From Mesorhizobium loti (GTDB lineage: Bacteria; Pseudomonadota; Alphaproteobacteria; Rhizobiales; Rhizobiaceae), in the NCBI RefSeq assembly GCF_002858745.1, contig NZ_PJRO01000006.1, positions 186,001 through 250,000 of the forward strand: a DNA stretch of 64,000 bases, in the 5' to 3' direction. Position 1 is the first letter of the stretch. The number at the start of each line of letters is the position of its first letter. Shown here in pieces: positions 8,761 to 17,597 of this stretch. A program made the translations under genes and the position numbers. Under the pieces are notes generated by a model, which had not been told where the DNA came from, did no database searches, and saw nothing but the letters and a program-made list of their open reading frames with translations.

Positions 8761-9477
8761 ATGTTTGCGAAATTTTCCACCGGCGTGTGCATCGCCGGAA
8801 CGGTGGCGCTTTGGCTGTCGGCAGCCTCGGCCCATTCCATCAAAGCTGAACCAACTGAGGCCGTGGAAGCATCCTTCGACATCATCGAGACAACGATCGC
8901 AATGAAGGGCGACACCGCCGTCTTCACCACGCGCGTGCGTGGCGAGGCCGGCAAGGACAAGCCGGACGCGACCGGCAAGTTCGAAGGCTCCAGCGTCTAT
9001 GCCTATGTCTGGCCGACCAGCCTGGACAGTGGCGATATCGGTTTCGACAAGGGCCAGGGCATCGTCGCGCTCGCCGTTACCTTTCATCCGGATTTCGACG
9101 ATGCGGCCAATGGCGGCAAGAACCGCCATGTCTGGCATCCGCATTGGGTCGTGCTGGCGAAGGATGCGGCCTGTGGAGGCGGGCTGAAGGTCATCGACAT
9201 CCCGGAGGGTGCCAAGCCGAAGGTTCCGGCAACCTGGCCTGGCGTGCCGCTTCTGATCGACAGCCCGGACTACCTGACGACCTTCAAGGGAGACACGGTG
9301 GATGTGGAAATACCGCTCTCGCTGATCGGCGGCATTGCCGGCGCATCCTATGATGGTGTGACAGCGGGCCTCAAGGTCAATGGTAACCTGCATGCGCCGC
9401 TGCTCTGCGTCAGCAACGTCTTCAAGGTCGCTTCCGGCAATCTGAGCCTGCCGGGCAAGGTCGTCCCGATCGAATGA
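8761..9477 (+). CDS. Exported protein of unknown function
   Basis: A 238-residue protein with an N-terminal signal peptide (hydrophobic stretch about residues 6-20, probable cleavage after AASA). The mature part is beta-rich and carries a histidine-rich patch RHVWHPHW near residue 123 that could bind metal. There are two cysteines in the mature part. I do not recognise the family. It begins 29 bases after the MarR-type stop and precedes the redoxin gene, so it is probably co-transcribed with them. Confidence 0.8.
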   Translation: MFAKFSTGVCIAGTVALWLSAASAHSIKAEPTEAVEASFDIIETTIAMKGDTAVFTTRVRGEAGKDKPDATGKFEGSSVYAYVWPTSLDSGDIGFDKGQGIVALAVTFHPDFDDAANGGKNRHVWHPHWVVLAKDAACGGGLKVIDIPEGAKPKVPATWPGVPLLIDSPDYLTTFKGDTVDVEIPLSLIGGIAGASYDGVTAGLKVNGNLHAPLLCVSNVFKVASGNLSLPGKVVPIE

Positions 9478-9550
9478 ATGAGCGCCGGTCCGGCGACTGC
9501 CATCGCCGGACCGGCAGTTCCTCCCCTCCAGGCAAACGAAAGGAAAGAAC

Positions 9551-9646
9551 ATGGCAAGGATTACGCTCGCCGGCCATGCCAATGCAATGGGAACAGGCTT
9601 CCTCGATCGGGCCATTTGCCGAGGAGGCGATTATGGCCGCGCCTGA
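9551..9646 (+). CDS. Possible 31-residue leader ORF before the redoxin gene
   Basis: ATG at 9551 preceded by AAAGGAAAG, encoding 31 residues (MARITLAGHANAMG at the start) and ending at 9646, 14 bases inside the redoxin gene in another frame. Placement and ribosome site suggest translational coupling, but coding is not demonstrated and no family is recognised. It could equally be chance. Confidence 0.3.
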   Translation: MARITLAGHANAMGTGFLDRAICRGGDYGRA

Positions 9647-10196
9647 CACTGTGTTCGCTCCAGAACTCGCTGTCAGCCAGTGGTTCAACACGCCGGTCCC
9701 CCTGTCACTCGCAGGCCTACGCGGTCGCCCTGTCTTCCTGCACAGTTTCCAGCTTCTCTGCCCCGGCTGCGTCGCTCAGGCGATACCGCAAATCCGCCGC
9801 ATCGAGCAGGTCTTCGCTGGCAGCGATCTGCAAATCATCGGACTGCACACTGTCTTTGAGCATCACGCGGCGATGTCGCCGGTGACGCTGCAGGCATTCC
9901 TGCACGAATACCGTTTGAAATCCCCCGTCGCTGTCGACCTTGCGGAGGAGGGATCGGATATTCCAGTGACAATGCAGCGCTACGAGTTACAAGGCACGCC
10001 GTCTTCCGTGCTGATCGGTCGCGACGGGGCGATCCTGCACCAGATCTTTGGGGTCGAGGACGACATCGCCGTTGGCGCAAGGATCGCCATGGCGCTGGCT
10101 GCCTCGCCTTCAAAGCGAAGCCATGAGGCGTCGACAGATACAACCTGCGCCGATGGTCGCTGCGCCACGCCCACTTCCTCCGTCAGTGCTCAGTGA
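9633..10196 (+). CDS. Redoxin (thioredoxin-fold) with CPGC motif
   Basis: A 187-residue thioredoxin-fold protein of the AhpC/TlpA type. The hydrophobic strand PVFLHSFQLL leads into Cys43-Pro-Gly-Cys46, a CXXC redox pair, and the cis-Pro region is in ELQGTPSSVLI. A further cysteine pair lies near the C-terminus (CADGRC). No signal peptide is present with this start. The ATG at 9633 is chosen over upstream in-frame starts because GAGGAGG lies just before it. It probably reduces disulfides or peroxides in the cytoplasm; partner unknown. Neighbouring genes suggest a stress role. Confidence 0.85.
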   Translation: MAAPDTVFAPELAVSQWFNTPVPLSLAGLRGRPVFLHSFQLLCPGCVAQAIPQIRRIEQVFAGSDLQIIGLHTVFEHHAAMSPVTLQAFLHEYRLKSPVAVDLAEEGSDIPVTMQRYELQGTPSSVLIGRDGAILHQIFGVEDDIAVGARIAMALAASPSKRSHEASTDTTCADGRCATPTSSVSAQ

Positions 10197-10203
10197 GATT
10201 ATC

Positions 10204-10914
10204 ATGGCGAAAACCGCTCTCGTTCTGCGACATATCCATTTCGAAGATCTCGGTGCCTTCCACGAACCTTTGCAGGCGGCGCGCTACGACATCCGCTACA
10301 GCAATGTCGATGATGCGGACTTCTGTCATGGCGATCCACTCACGCCGGACCTGCTGATCATTCTGGGTGGCCCGGTCGGTGTCTATGAAGACCAAGCCTA
10401 TCCGTTCCTTGCCGCCGAGCGCGCCTTCATTGCGGCGCGCCTTGCGCAAAGGCGGCCGACGCTCGGCGTCTGCCTTGGCGCGCAATTGATTGCCGCGGCG
10501 CTCGGTGCCCGGGTTTTCCCAACCGGCCTCAAGGAGATCGGCTTTTCCGAACTAACCCTGACGGAGGCCGGCAAGACAAGCCCGCTCCGGCATCTTGCAG
10601 GCACAGCGGTGCTGCACTGGCACGGCGACACCTACACCTTGCCGCAAGACGCGAGCAATCTTGCCGCATCTGCCCTCGTCGAACAGCAAGCCTTTTCGAT
10701 CGGCCGTTCGGTGCTCGGCCTCCAGTTCCACCCCGAGGCCGAAACGGATGAACGCTTCGAGCGCTGGTTGGTCGGCCACGCCGCGGAGCTTTCCGCTGCC
10801 GGCATCGATCTTGCCGGACTGCGCCGGGATGCGCAGCAACACGGCCAGCCTGTTCGGCGCGCCGCGCGATTGTTGCTTGCCGATTGGCTGGAAGGGCTGG
10901 AGGGCAGGCCGTGA
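10204..10914 (+). CDS. Class I glutamine amidotransferase
   Basis: A 236-residue protein with a GATase-1 fold. The nucleophile elbow GVCLGAQLIA carries the catalytic Cys (about residue 89), and LQFHPEAE supplies His and Glu of the triad (about 175-182). An oxyanion-loop equivalent is ILGGPVGVYED. No synthase domain is attached, as in stand-alone GMP-synthase-like amidotransferases or gamma-glutamyl hydrolases of amine or glutathione-type substrates. Its start is eight bases after the redoxin stop, and its stop overlaps the MOSC gene. The substrate is unknown. Confidence 0.88.
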   Translation: MAKTALVLRHIHFEDLGAFHEPLQAARYDIRYSNVDDADFCHGDPLTPDLLIILGGPVGVYEDQAYPFLAAERAFIAARLAQRRPTLGVCLGAQLIAAALGARVFPTGLKEIGFSELTLTEAGKTSPLRHLAGTAVLHWHGDTYTLPQDASNLAASALVEQQAFSIGRSVLGLQFHPEAETDERFERWLVGHAAELSAAGIDLAGLRRDAQQHGQPVRRAARLLLADWLEGLEGRP

Positions 10915-11603
10915 CCGGCGTTCCGCTGCTCAGCCTGCGCATCGGCAAGGTTGCTCCGCTCGGACTGTGTGGGGCACCAAGTGGCATTGCGAAATCAGCG
11001 GTGACAGGGCCGCTCACCCTCGCGGAAACCGGGCTTATCGGTGACAGACAGGGCGATACGGTGCGCCATGGTGGGGCAGAAAAGGCGGTGCACCACTACC
11101 CCTTCGAACACTATACGGCCTGGCGGAGTGATTTCGGCCAGCACACCCTGCTCATCGGTCCTGGCGCTTTCGGGGAGAACATTTCCACCATCAATCTCAC
11201 CGAGGACACGGTGGCGATCGGCGACGTTTTTGCATTGGGTTCGGCCGTCGTCGAGGTCAGCCAGGGTCGCCAGCCGTGCTGGAAACTGAACGAACGTTTC
11301 GGCAGACCGGATATGGCCCGGCAGGTACAATCGACGGGGCGGACGGGCTGGTACTACCGTGTGCTGGCGCCCGGCATCGTCGCGCCGGAGGACGGCCTCA
11401 TGCTTCTCGAGCGCCGGTCGCCGGACTGGACGCTGAGGCGCATCTGGCGGGCTTTCTACATCGATCCGCTCAACCGCGCGGAACTTGCCGGCATTGCTGC
11501 ACTCGAACGCCTTGCTGAGGGGTGGCGGGGCCATGCTGCGCGCCGGCTGGAGAGCAATCGGGTGGAAGACTGGACAAAACGCCTCGATAGCCCGGGCACC
11601 TGA
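10911..11603 (+). CDS. MOSC domain protein (YiiM-like)
   Basis: A 230-residue protein with a MOSC beta-barrel, the domain shared by molybdenum-cofactor sulfurases and YiiM/mARC reductases. Seen: the GLIGDRQGDTVRHGG segment, the HYPFEHYTAW segment, the GPGAFGENIS motif and the conserved Cys in GRQPCWKLNERF that binds molybdenum in this class. A YiiM 3-alpha type C-terminal extension follows. The GTG at 10911 is chosen as the start because it overlaps the amidotransferase stop by four bases. YiiM proteins reduce N-hydroxylated compounds, so a detoxification role fits the cluster. Function is by family analogy. Confidence 0.87.
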   Translation: MTGVPLLSLRIGKVAPLGLCGAPSGIAKSAVTGPLTLAETGLIGDRQGDTVRHGGAEKAVHHYPFEHYTAWRSDFGQHTLLIGPGAFGENISTINLTEDTVAIGDVFALGSAVVEVSQGRQPCWKLNERFGRPDMARQVQSTGRTGWYYRVLAPGIVAPEDGLMLLERRSPDWTLRRIWRAFYIDPLNRAELAGIAALERLAEGWRGHAARRLESNRVEDWTKRLDSPGT

Positions 11604-11699
11604 GGATACTCCGCATGAGGCTCCGATGGAGTATCACGGGCAGCTGAAGTCTGGTGGAAGCAAACGCCGGAGCGATATCTGCGCTGCGATCTCGAAGGC

Positions 11700-12152
11700 C
11701 TAGAGTGGAATGGACGTAGCCTCCTTGGCCGTCTTGATCACGAACATGGTGTAGAAACGCGCGACATTGGCTTGATCCCGCAAGAGGCGGTCACATAGCG
11801 CGTCGAACTCGTCCATATCCGCCAGGCGAAGGATCAGAAACGCGTCGGTCTGACCGCTCACACCGTAAGCCTGGGTGACTGCCGGCTCCTGGGCGGCGAG
11901 GTCGAGGAAGCGGCGCATATGTTGTTCACCGTGGCGCTCCAATTCGACAGTGACGATGGCTCTCAAGCCTCTGCCGGCCTTGGCCGGATTGAGGATCGCG
12001 ACGGTGCGGTCGATGATGCCGGCCGACTTTAGCCGCCTTATGCGTCGTAGGCAGCTCGAAGGCGAAAGCCCGACCTCATCCGCCAAGTCGGCATTGGTGC
12101 GTGAAGCATCCTTCTGCAGAAGATTGAGAAGCCGTTTGTCGATCCGATCCAT
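11700..12152 (-). CDS. Lrp/AsnC-family regulator
   Basis: A 150-residue Lrp-type regulator. The N-terminal helix-turn-helix starts [17 protein letters not shown], with the recognition helix around [15 protein letters not shown]; the C-terminal RAM ligand-binding domain follows from about residue 65 ([20 protein letters not shown]). The start at 12152 opens the conserved helix; an upstream in-frame start is ignored. It is divergent from a nucleoside-recognition membrane protein, with a perfect palindrome between the two, so that gene is its most likely target along with itself. Confidence 0.92.
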   Translation of the reverse strand: MDRIDKRLLNLLQKDASRTNADLADEVGLSPSSCLRRIRRLKSAGIIDRTVAILNPAKAGRGLRAIVTVELERHGEQHMRRFLDLAAQEPAVTQAYGVSGQTDAFLILRLADMDEFDALCDRLLRDQANVARFYTMFVIKTAKEATSIPL

Positions 12153-12168
12153 GCCGTGGTCCTCAATT

Positions 12169-12195
12169 TGATCGTGCAATTTTATTGCACGATCA
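12169..12195. promoter_or_regulatory. Perfect palindrome, probable Lrp-type operator
   Basis: TGATCGTGCAAT at 12169-12180 and its exact reverse complement at 12184-12195, separated by TTT. It sits 16 bases upstream of the lrp-type start codon and 69 bases before the divergent transporter start. Length and AT centre match sites bound by Lrp/AsnC dimers. Inferred. Confidence 0.65.
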
Positions 12196-12263
12196 TGCAA
12201 ATTTTGACCACAAACGCCAGCGGCCTCACGCTAGTCATTGGCCTCCAAAACGGAGGTGTCGTC

Positions 12264-13220
12264 ATGACCATTTACGCCGCGCTCTATCGAAAGACGCTGG
12301 AAGCGCTTGAAGTCTATTGGGACCTGGTTCGCATCATCATCCCGGTCGCGATCGCCACGCAAATCCTGCAGGAATTGGGCTTTATCCAATTGATCGCCCC
12401 GGTCTTCGAACCGTTGATGTCGATGGTCGGGCTGCCGCCGGCGCTGGCGCTCAGCTGGCTGACAGGGCTGCTGGTGGGCATGTGGGGTGCCATCGTCGTC
12501 GTATTCACGCTGGTGCCGGTTTCGGCGCTGAGCACGGCCGACATGACTGTTCTCTCTGCGCTGCTTTTGTTCGCGCATGCCATTCCCATCGAGCAACGCA
12601 TCATTCAGAAGGCCGGGCCGAGCTTTTTCGTCACCGCAGCACTCCGGATTGGCGGCGGGCTGCTCTTTGCCACGATCCTGCATCAGATATTCGCGGTGAC
12701 AGGATGGCTGTCCGAGCCGCTGCAGCCAGCGTGGCTGCCAATGAATGAAAATACCGGCTGGTTCGGCTTTTTCCTCGGCATGCTGAAAACCCTGGCAACC
12801 ATGCTCGTCATTCTCATCGCGCTGAGCTGGCTGATCGAGCTTCTCAAGATCTCGGGGCTGCTGGACCAGTTCAACAAGGCGCTGGCACCGCTATTTCGGC
12901 TTGCCGGCATCGAGTCCCAGACCGTGCCTATCACCGCTATCGGCATGTTTCTCGGCATTTCTTATGGCGGCGGCCTGTTGATCCGAGAGGCGCGAACGAC
13001 CGCTGTGGAGCCCCGGCAGATTTTTCTCGCCTGTGTTTTCATGGGTTTCGCCCACAGCATCATCGAAGACACGCTCGTTGTCGTTGCTCTGGGAGCGGAC
13101 TTCACCAGCGTATTCTTTGGCAGGCTGGCCTTCGCTTTGGTTGCAACCGCATTGATCGCCAGGATCACCAATCCTGCCTCTGATAATGCGTTCCTCAACG
13201 GGCTCTTCCGCAGAAGCTGA
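12264..13220 (+). CDS. Membrane protein with nucleoside-recognition (Gate) domains
   Basis: A 318-residue integral membrane protein with about eight hydrophobic segments. Two halves show the Gate pattern found in nucleoside transporters and SpoVM-type proteins: about residues 20-130 ([12 protein letters not shown], then a Gly-rich segment), and about 190-300 ([28 protein letters not shown]). The substrate is not known. The start at 12264 follows GGAGGTG and excludes an unconserved upstream extension. The divergent Lrp-type gene and the palindrome suggest control by an amino-acid-like ligand. Confidence 0.85.
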   Translation: MTIYAALYRKTLEALEVYWDLVRIIIPVAIATQILQELGFIQLIAPVFEPLMSMVGLPPALALSWLTGLLVGMWGAIVVVFTLVPVSALSTADMTVLSALLLFAHAIPIEQRIIQKAGPSFFVTAALRIGGGLLFATILHQIFAVTGWLSEPLQPAWLPMNENTGWFGFFLGMLKTLATMLVILIALSWLIELLKISGLLDQFNKALAPLFRLAGIESQTVPITAIGMFLGISYGGGLLIREARTTAVEPRQIFLACVFMGFAHSIIEDTLVVVALGADFTSVFFGRLAFALVATALIARITNPASDNAFLNGLFRRS

Positions 13221-13281
13221 TGAAGAGTGGTTGTGCTCACTCATCTCCTAAAACAACGTTCATCCATTCGAGGTGTTCAAA

Positions 13282-13542
13282 ATGTCGATTGAATTGGCTT
13301 CGAAAATCGTAGGCCGCCACGGGTTTGCAAAGAGCGAGATCGACGATTGCACCGCGCCCAACCCGCTGCCTCAACTGATGCGGCCAAAGGAAATCGGTAA
13401 TCTGCACGGCCGGGGTACCGAACTGTATCTGAGTATCCTCGACGTGCTCGGCCATCTCGATCGCGTGCGCCCCACTCAGGTTCAGGCTCTGCTGGAAGAA
13501 ACCGAACACGTGCTCGGGGAGTTCCTGCGGAGAAAGAATTAG
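13282..13542 (+). CDS. Small hypothetical protein
   Basis: An 86-residue acidic soluble protein with no membrane segment or recognised motif. The ATG at 13282 has GAGG eight bases before it; a GTG three codons upstream is an alternative. It begins 61 bases after the membrane protein and is followed by a good terminator, so it is probably the last gene of that transcript. Function unknown. Confidence 0.65.
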   Translation: MSIELASKIVGRHGFAKSEIDDCTAPNPLPQLMRPKEIGNLHGRGTELYLSILDVLGHLDRVRPTQVQALLEETEHVLGEFLRRKN

Positions 13543-13582
13543 TGTGCTGTTTTCTGCGCTGCCTGTCCGGTGCAAGCTGTTT

Positions 13583-13616
13583 TGCGCGCCACCTGCCGAT
13601 GGCGCGCACTTCTTTT
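13583..13616 (+). terminator. Rho-independent terminator
   Basis: Stem TGCGCGCC (13583-13590) / GGCGCGCA (13601-13608), then a T-rich tract CTTCTTTTGG. It ends the transporter/small-protein transcript just before the convergent GST-type gene. Confidence 0.6.
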
Positions 13617-13627
13617 GGGTTGTAGCC

Positions 13628-14352
13628 TCAGGCTGCCAGCGCCGCGCTGGTCTCGCGCAGCACATCGGCGAGGGGGATAAGTCCCTTCATCGCGCCGCTG
13701 CCGATGGCAGGCTTGCCATCCTCGATTGCCAGCGCGAAGCGGAAAGCGGGATCGGCCTCGATGCGCTGACGCAGCGCCAGGATGCGCGGATAGTCGTGCG
13801 GATTGACCGCTTCGTGGAAGTCCACCCAGCGTGCAACGCCGGCAAACACGGCATCGGCCAGTGTCGGCTTGTCTCCAAGCAGATAGTTGCCGTCGCCGAT
13901 CATCGCCTCCAGCTGTTCGTGACGCTTGGCGACAAAGCCGCGACCAAACTTGCGCAGGGTTTCGCGCTCTTCTTCAGAAGCCTCTTCGGCTTCCAATGCC
14001 ACCCACAACGGAGTGAACGCACCAGTGAAGCCGGTGTTGAGGAAAGCGACGTACTGATGCAGCCGGTCGGCCTCGGGTGTGCCGGGCTCGAATGTGATAC
14101 GGCGCTCGGGATCGCGTGCCTCTAGCCAGAGCGCGATCGCCATTGTTTCGGTGAGCACGCGACCTTCACCGGTGATCAGTAGCGGGGTCTCCAGGCGACC
14201 ATTCAGACGTTTGTAGGCCTCGGTGCGCATTTCACCCAGCGCATGTCCACGCGGGTAAGGCGATAGGGCTTGCCGAGCCATTCGAAGGCGGTGACGAGCC
14301 CTGCCGAGGAGCCGAGCGGAAAGCCGGAGGTGAGGATCGGTTCGGATGTCAT
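13628..14352 (-). pseudogene. Glutathione S-transferase-like gene with a frameshift
   Basis: Reading on the minus strand from ATG at 14352 gives the GST N-terminal half (MTSEPILTSGFPLGSSAG, then TAFEWLGKPYRLTRVDM). At about 14239-14242 the frame moves: the continuing GST sequence LGEMRTEAYKRLNG and the all-helical C-terminal domain to 13628 are in a different frame. One missing base near the M codon would restore a protein of about 241 residues. Only one break is seen, so this is either a recent mutation or a sequence error. It is divergent from a LysR gene that may regulate it. If intact, it would be a cytosolic GST of the bacterial YfcG-like or maleylacetoacetate isomerase-like group. Confidence 0.8.
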
Positions 14353-14449
14353 GTCGTTTCTCCATCGTTGATGTGATGGATATAGATGTATGGACTTTTG
14401 TGTTGTAGACCGGCATTTTCGAACTTAATGTCCATGAGTGTAGACTTTG

Positions 14450-15355
14450 ATGTTGAACCTCAACGATCTTCATTTCTTCACCCAGGCTGTCGATAACGGC
14501 GGCTTTGCGGCGGCTGGCCGGCGGCTGGGGTGTCCGAAATCGACGGTGAGCAAGCGGGTCGCGGCGCTGGAAGCGGCGCTTGGCGCGCAGTTGCTGCATC
14601 GCAGCTCGCGCAGCTTTACGATGACCGACGTGGGGCGCGACGTCTATGATCATGCCAGCGCGGCGATGATCGAGGCGGAAGCGGCCGAAGCGGTGGTGCA
14701 ACGGCGCCTGGCGGAGCCGAGCGGCATCGTGCGGATCACGGCCTCGGTGCCGAACGCGCAATTTCGGCTGGCGCATCGCTTGCCGGAGCTGGCGCGCCGA
14801 TATCCCAAGCTGACGGTCCAACTGCATGTCACCGACCGTTTCATCGATCTGGTGCAGGATGGTTTCGATATCGCCATTCGCAGCCATTTCGCACCATTGC
14901 CGGATTCCGACCTCGTGCAGCGGCGCATGAGCGAAGATCCGATCACGGCGGTGGCGGCACCATCCTATCTTGCCGAGCGCGGGGAGCCGGCAACGCCCGA
15001 GGCGCTGAGCGGCCATGACGGGCTGATGAGCACGATGGCAACAAAGGTCTGGCGTTTGAGCGATGCGCGCGGCCATACGGTGGAGGTCACGCCGCAGCCG
15101 CGGCTTCACGCCGATGAATCGGTGCCATTGCTGAAGGCCGCCGAAGCCGGTCTCGGCGTCGTCTGCCTGCCGGAGCTGATCTCGGCCGAGGCTATCAGAG
15201 GAGGGCGGCTGGTGCGGGTGTTGCCGGCATGGACGGCAGGTCGAGTCATGACGACGATCCTGACCCCGCACAAGCGTGGGCAGCTTCCTGCCGTCCGTGC
15301 CGTGATCGAATTCCTGCTGCAGAAGAGGGCGGCCGAAACACCTCCCGCGACATAG
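14450..15355 (+). CDS. LysR-family transcriptional regulator
   Basis: A 301-residue LysR protein of the AaeR/DsdC-like group. N-terminal helix-turn-helix: LNDLHFFTQAVDNGGFAAAG, recognition helix around CPKSTVSKRVAALEA; effector domain from about residue 90. The ATG at 14450 is preferred over a TTG one codon earlier. It lies 97 bases from the divergent GST start, the usual LysR/target arrangement. The intergenic space has TGTAGAC-type repeats that may be part of its site. Confidence 0.92.
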   Translation: MLNLNDLHFFTQAVDNGGFAAAGRRLGCPKSTVSKRVAALEAALGAQLLHRSSRSFTMTDVGRDVYDHASAAMIEAEAAEAVVQRRLAEPSGIVRITASVPNAQFRLAHRLPELARRYPKLTVQLHVTDRFIDLVQDGFDIAIRSHFAPLPDSDLVQRRMSEDPITAVAAPSYLAERGEPATPEALSGHDGLMSTMATKVWRLSDARGHTVEVTPQPRLHADESVPLLKAAEAGLGVVCLPELISAEAIRGGRLVRVLPAWTAGRVMTTILTPHKRGQLPAVRAVIEFLLQKRAAETPPAT

Positions 15356-15456
15356 ACCGGCTCGCGCGGTGTTTGCCGCCGGGGTCACGACGCCGTGTCT
15401 TCCAACGGGTACCCATATCAGTCTAGCTTGATCCCGGACCCAATCCGGAGATTTCA

Positions 15457-16350
15457 ATGAGCGGCGATCACCAGCATGGCGACCTTGAAGCGACGCCGGC
15501 TTCCCGACTTTGGATAGCTCTCGGGCTGACCGGCAGCTTTCTCATCGCCGAAGTTGTCGGTGGTATTGTCACCGGCAGCCTGGCGCTGATTTCAGATGCC
15601 ATGCACATGGCGACCGACGCCATGGCGCTGGTCATTGCGCTGATCGCCATCCGCTTTGGCCGCCGCGAGGCGGATCTCTTGCGCACCTATGGTTATGCCC
15701 GCTTCGAGATCCTGGCCGCCGCCTTCAACGCCATGCTGTTGCTCGCGGTGGCGTTCTATATCCTCTACGAAGCCTACAAGCGCCTGTTCGAGACGCAGGA
15801 AATCGCCTCGGTCGGCATGCTGGTGATCGCCGTCATCGGCCTTGTCGTCAATCTCATCTCGATGCGGTTGCTGACCAGCCATGCCGACAAGAGCCTCAAC
15901 GTCAAAGGCGCCTATCTGGAAGTCTGGGCCGACATGCTGGGCTCGATCGGTGTGATCGCGGGTGCGGTCACTATTTACCTGACGGGTTGGCAGTGGGTGG
16001 ATTCGCTGATTGCGGTTGGCATCGGCTTCATGGTCTTCCCGCGTACCTGGGTGCTGCTCAAGGAGTGCATCAACATCCTGCTGGAAGGCGTGCCACCCGG
16101 CATGAAGCTGGTGGAGGTCGAAGCGGCCATCAAAGGCGTTCCCGGTATTGCCTCGGTGCACGACCTGCACTTGTGGGCAATCACGCAAAGCAAACTTTCG
16201 CTGACTGCGCACGCCGTGCTGGACGCAGGCGCCGATGCCGAGACCGCGCGCCAGGGTGTGGAAGCGATGCTGCGCGAGAAATACGATCTGCACCACTCCA
16301 CGCTGCAGATGGAGCGAGAGCCGTGCACGCAGGTGGAAAGGATTCACTAG
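15457..16350 (+). CDS. Cation diffusion facilitator (CzcD-like zinc/cobalt/cadmium exporter)
   Basis: A 297-residue CDF exporter, H+-coupled and located in the inner membrane. Six membrane segments lie between about residues 18 and 205. The metal site residues are seen in segment two (HMATD) and in segment five as EVWAD, where the first position is Glu rather than His or Asp. A cytoplasmic CTD with HDLHLWAIT follows from about 210, and there is a short His-rich N-terminus (GDHQHGD). It is a single gene, 101 bases after the LysR gene; no metal-sensor gene is adjacent. Confidence 0.93.
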   Translation: MSGDHQHGDLEATPASRLWIALGLTGSFLIAEVVGGIVTGSLALISDAMHMATDAMALVIALIAIRFGRREADLLRTYGYARFEILAAAFNAMLLLAVAFYILYEAYKRLFETQEIASVGMLVIAVIGLVVNLISMRLLTSHADKSLNVKGAYLEVWADMLGSIGVIAGAVTIYLTGWQWVDSLIAVGIGFMVFPRTWVLLKECINILLEGVPPGMKLVEVEAAIKGVPGIASVHDLHLWAITQSKLSLTAHAVLDAGADAETARQGVEAMLREKYDLHHSTLQMEREPCTQVERIH

Positions 16351-16599
16351 CGCGCGCCTTGCACCAATTCTGGTCACGCATCCAGGCGCGCTAAGACGTA
16401 ATTTGAAAACTTCCCTAAGCGACGGGATCAACAGCGTCATTTTTCTTTAAGAAAAGATTTGATTCCAGAAAAGTTCTTTTTCTGAAAGCATTCTTTCCCT
16501 TGATTTAAGCTACGATATTTGTTCCATTTTTTCAAGGCCTGCAAGTTTAAAGCCTGTGTTTTAAGTTTGGGCGAATGTGCGATTGGGGGGTATTACACG

Positions 16600-17460
16600 A
16601 TGAATGCCGACACGACTGCGGACTATTCAGTAACGCGGATTCAATTTACCCAGATAATTTCCGATGCGTTCGATCTGAGCATATACAATTACATTGTAAT
16701 TTTTCTGATAAATATTCCTGTCGTCATCATAAATATTGTGTTTATTGGGTCGGATTATTTTGCGTTGTTCGAGGGGGTGGACAGATTTTGGGCCAATCCG
16801 GCAGTTCTTCGGCATGCCTTGGAGGATTCGGACCGCCTCTATTGGGCAAACACGGCGACGGCGGTCTGGGGCTTCCTTGCCAGTTGCGGCATAGCCCGTC
16901 TCTTCCATGATCGCCTGAACAAGCAGCCTGGATCCAGGATGGCTTCTGTGGTCGCGGGCATGAAGCGGGCGCCGCTCGCGCTCGGTGTCGCGCTCATCGC
17001 GGGTGTTGCTGCCGTTGTCGTGACAATGGTTTTTGCCGTCGCAATAGGGCTGCTGGGTAAGTTGGGCTTTATCGCGGTTCTGGCGCTTTTTGTCGTCTTT
17101 GCGTTTGTTGTTGTGCTCTATGCCCTTGCCTTTGCAGCTTGCGTCGTCGATGGGGCCGGGCCATTCGCCGCCTTCCAAATCGCTCGCGATCTGACGCGAG
17201 GCTACCGTGGTTCCCTGCTTGGCCTGTTTTTCTTTGCATCGCTGTTTCAGGCGATTTTTCTCACCGTTCTGGGGCTTCTTGCATATGCAATCGGGATAGC
17301 GGCCATGTGGGCGTTTCCAATGGTGTTTGTCCCGTTTTTGACGATCGTTCTGGCCGTCGTTGTCATGATCCTGGTTGGTATGTTCGCAACGGGGTGGAAC
17401 AACGGCCTCATGATCGTGACCTACAACCGTCTCAAGGCCCTGAAAGGGTACGCTGCCTAG
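16600..17460 (+). CDS. Unrecognised multi-pass membrane protein
   Basis: A 286-residue protein with about six hydrophobic segments (for example YIVIFLINIPVVIINIVFIG, about residues 29-48, and the VVTMVFAVAIGLL region). The ATG at 16600 follows a GGGGGG run. The first 200 bases of coding are markedly AT-richer than neighbours (many ATT, ATA and TTT codons), which may signal transfer or relaxed codon use near the start. The upstream 250 bases are also AT-rich with several small dyads and probably carry the promoter. Family unknown. Confidence 0.78.
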   Translation: MNADTTADYSVTRIQFTQIISDAFDLSIYNYIVIFLINIPVVIINIVFIGSDYFALFEGVDRFWANPAVLRHALEDSDRLYWANTATAVWGFLASCGIARLFHDRLNKQPGSRMASVVAGMKRAPLALGVALIAGVAAVVVTMVFAVAIGLLGKLGFIAVLALFVVFAFVVVLYALAFAACVVDGAGPFAAFQIARDLTRGYRGSLLGLFFFASLFQAIFLTVLGLLAYAIGIAAMWAFPMVFVPFLTIVLAVVVMILVGMFATGWNNGLMIVTYNRLKALKGYAA

Positions 17461-17597
17461 CCTCCTGAGGCTCCTGCTTGGAACGGATGCCCGTCGGGTC
17501 GCTGGAAACGGCCTGCGGCAAGTCGCCTCAATGGCTTGCTCCTCTAGTCGCTAGAGGATCTATCTTTCGAAAAATCACTTCGAAAGAGGAGGCCATC

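Noticed and set aside
14353..15457. Long upstream extension of the GST frame to 609 codons
   Set aside because: Runs antisense through the whole LysR gene; only the GST part has family sequence.
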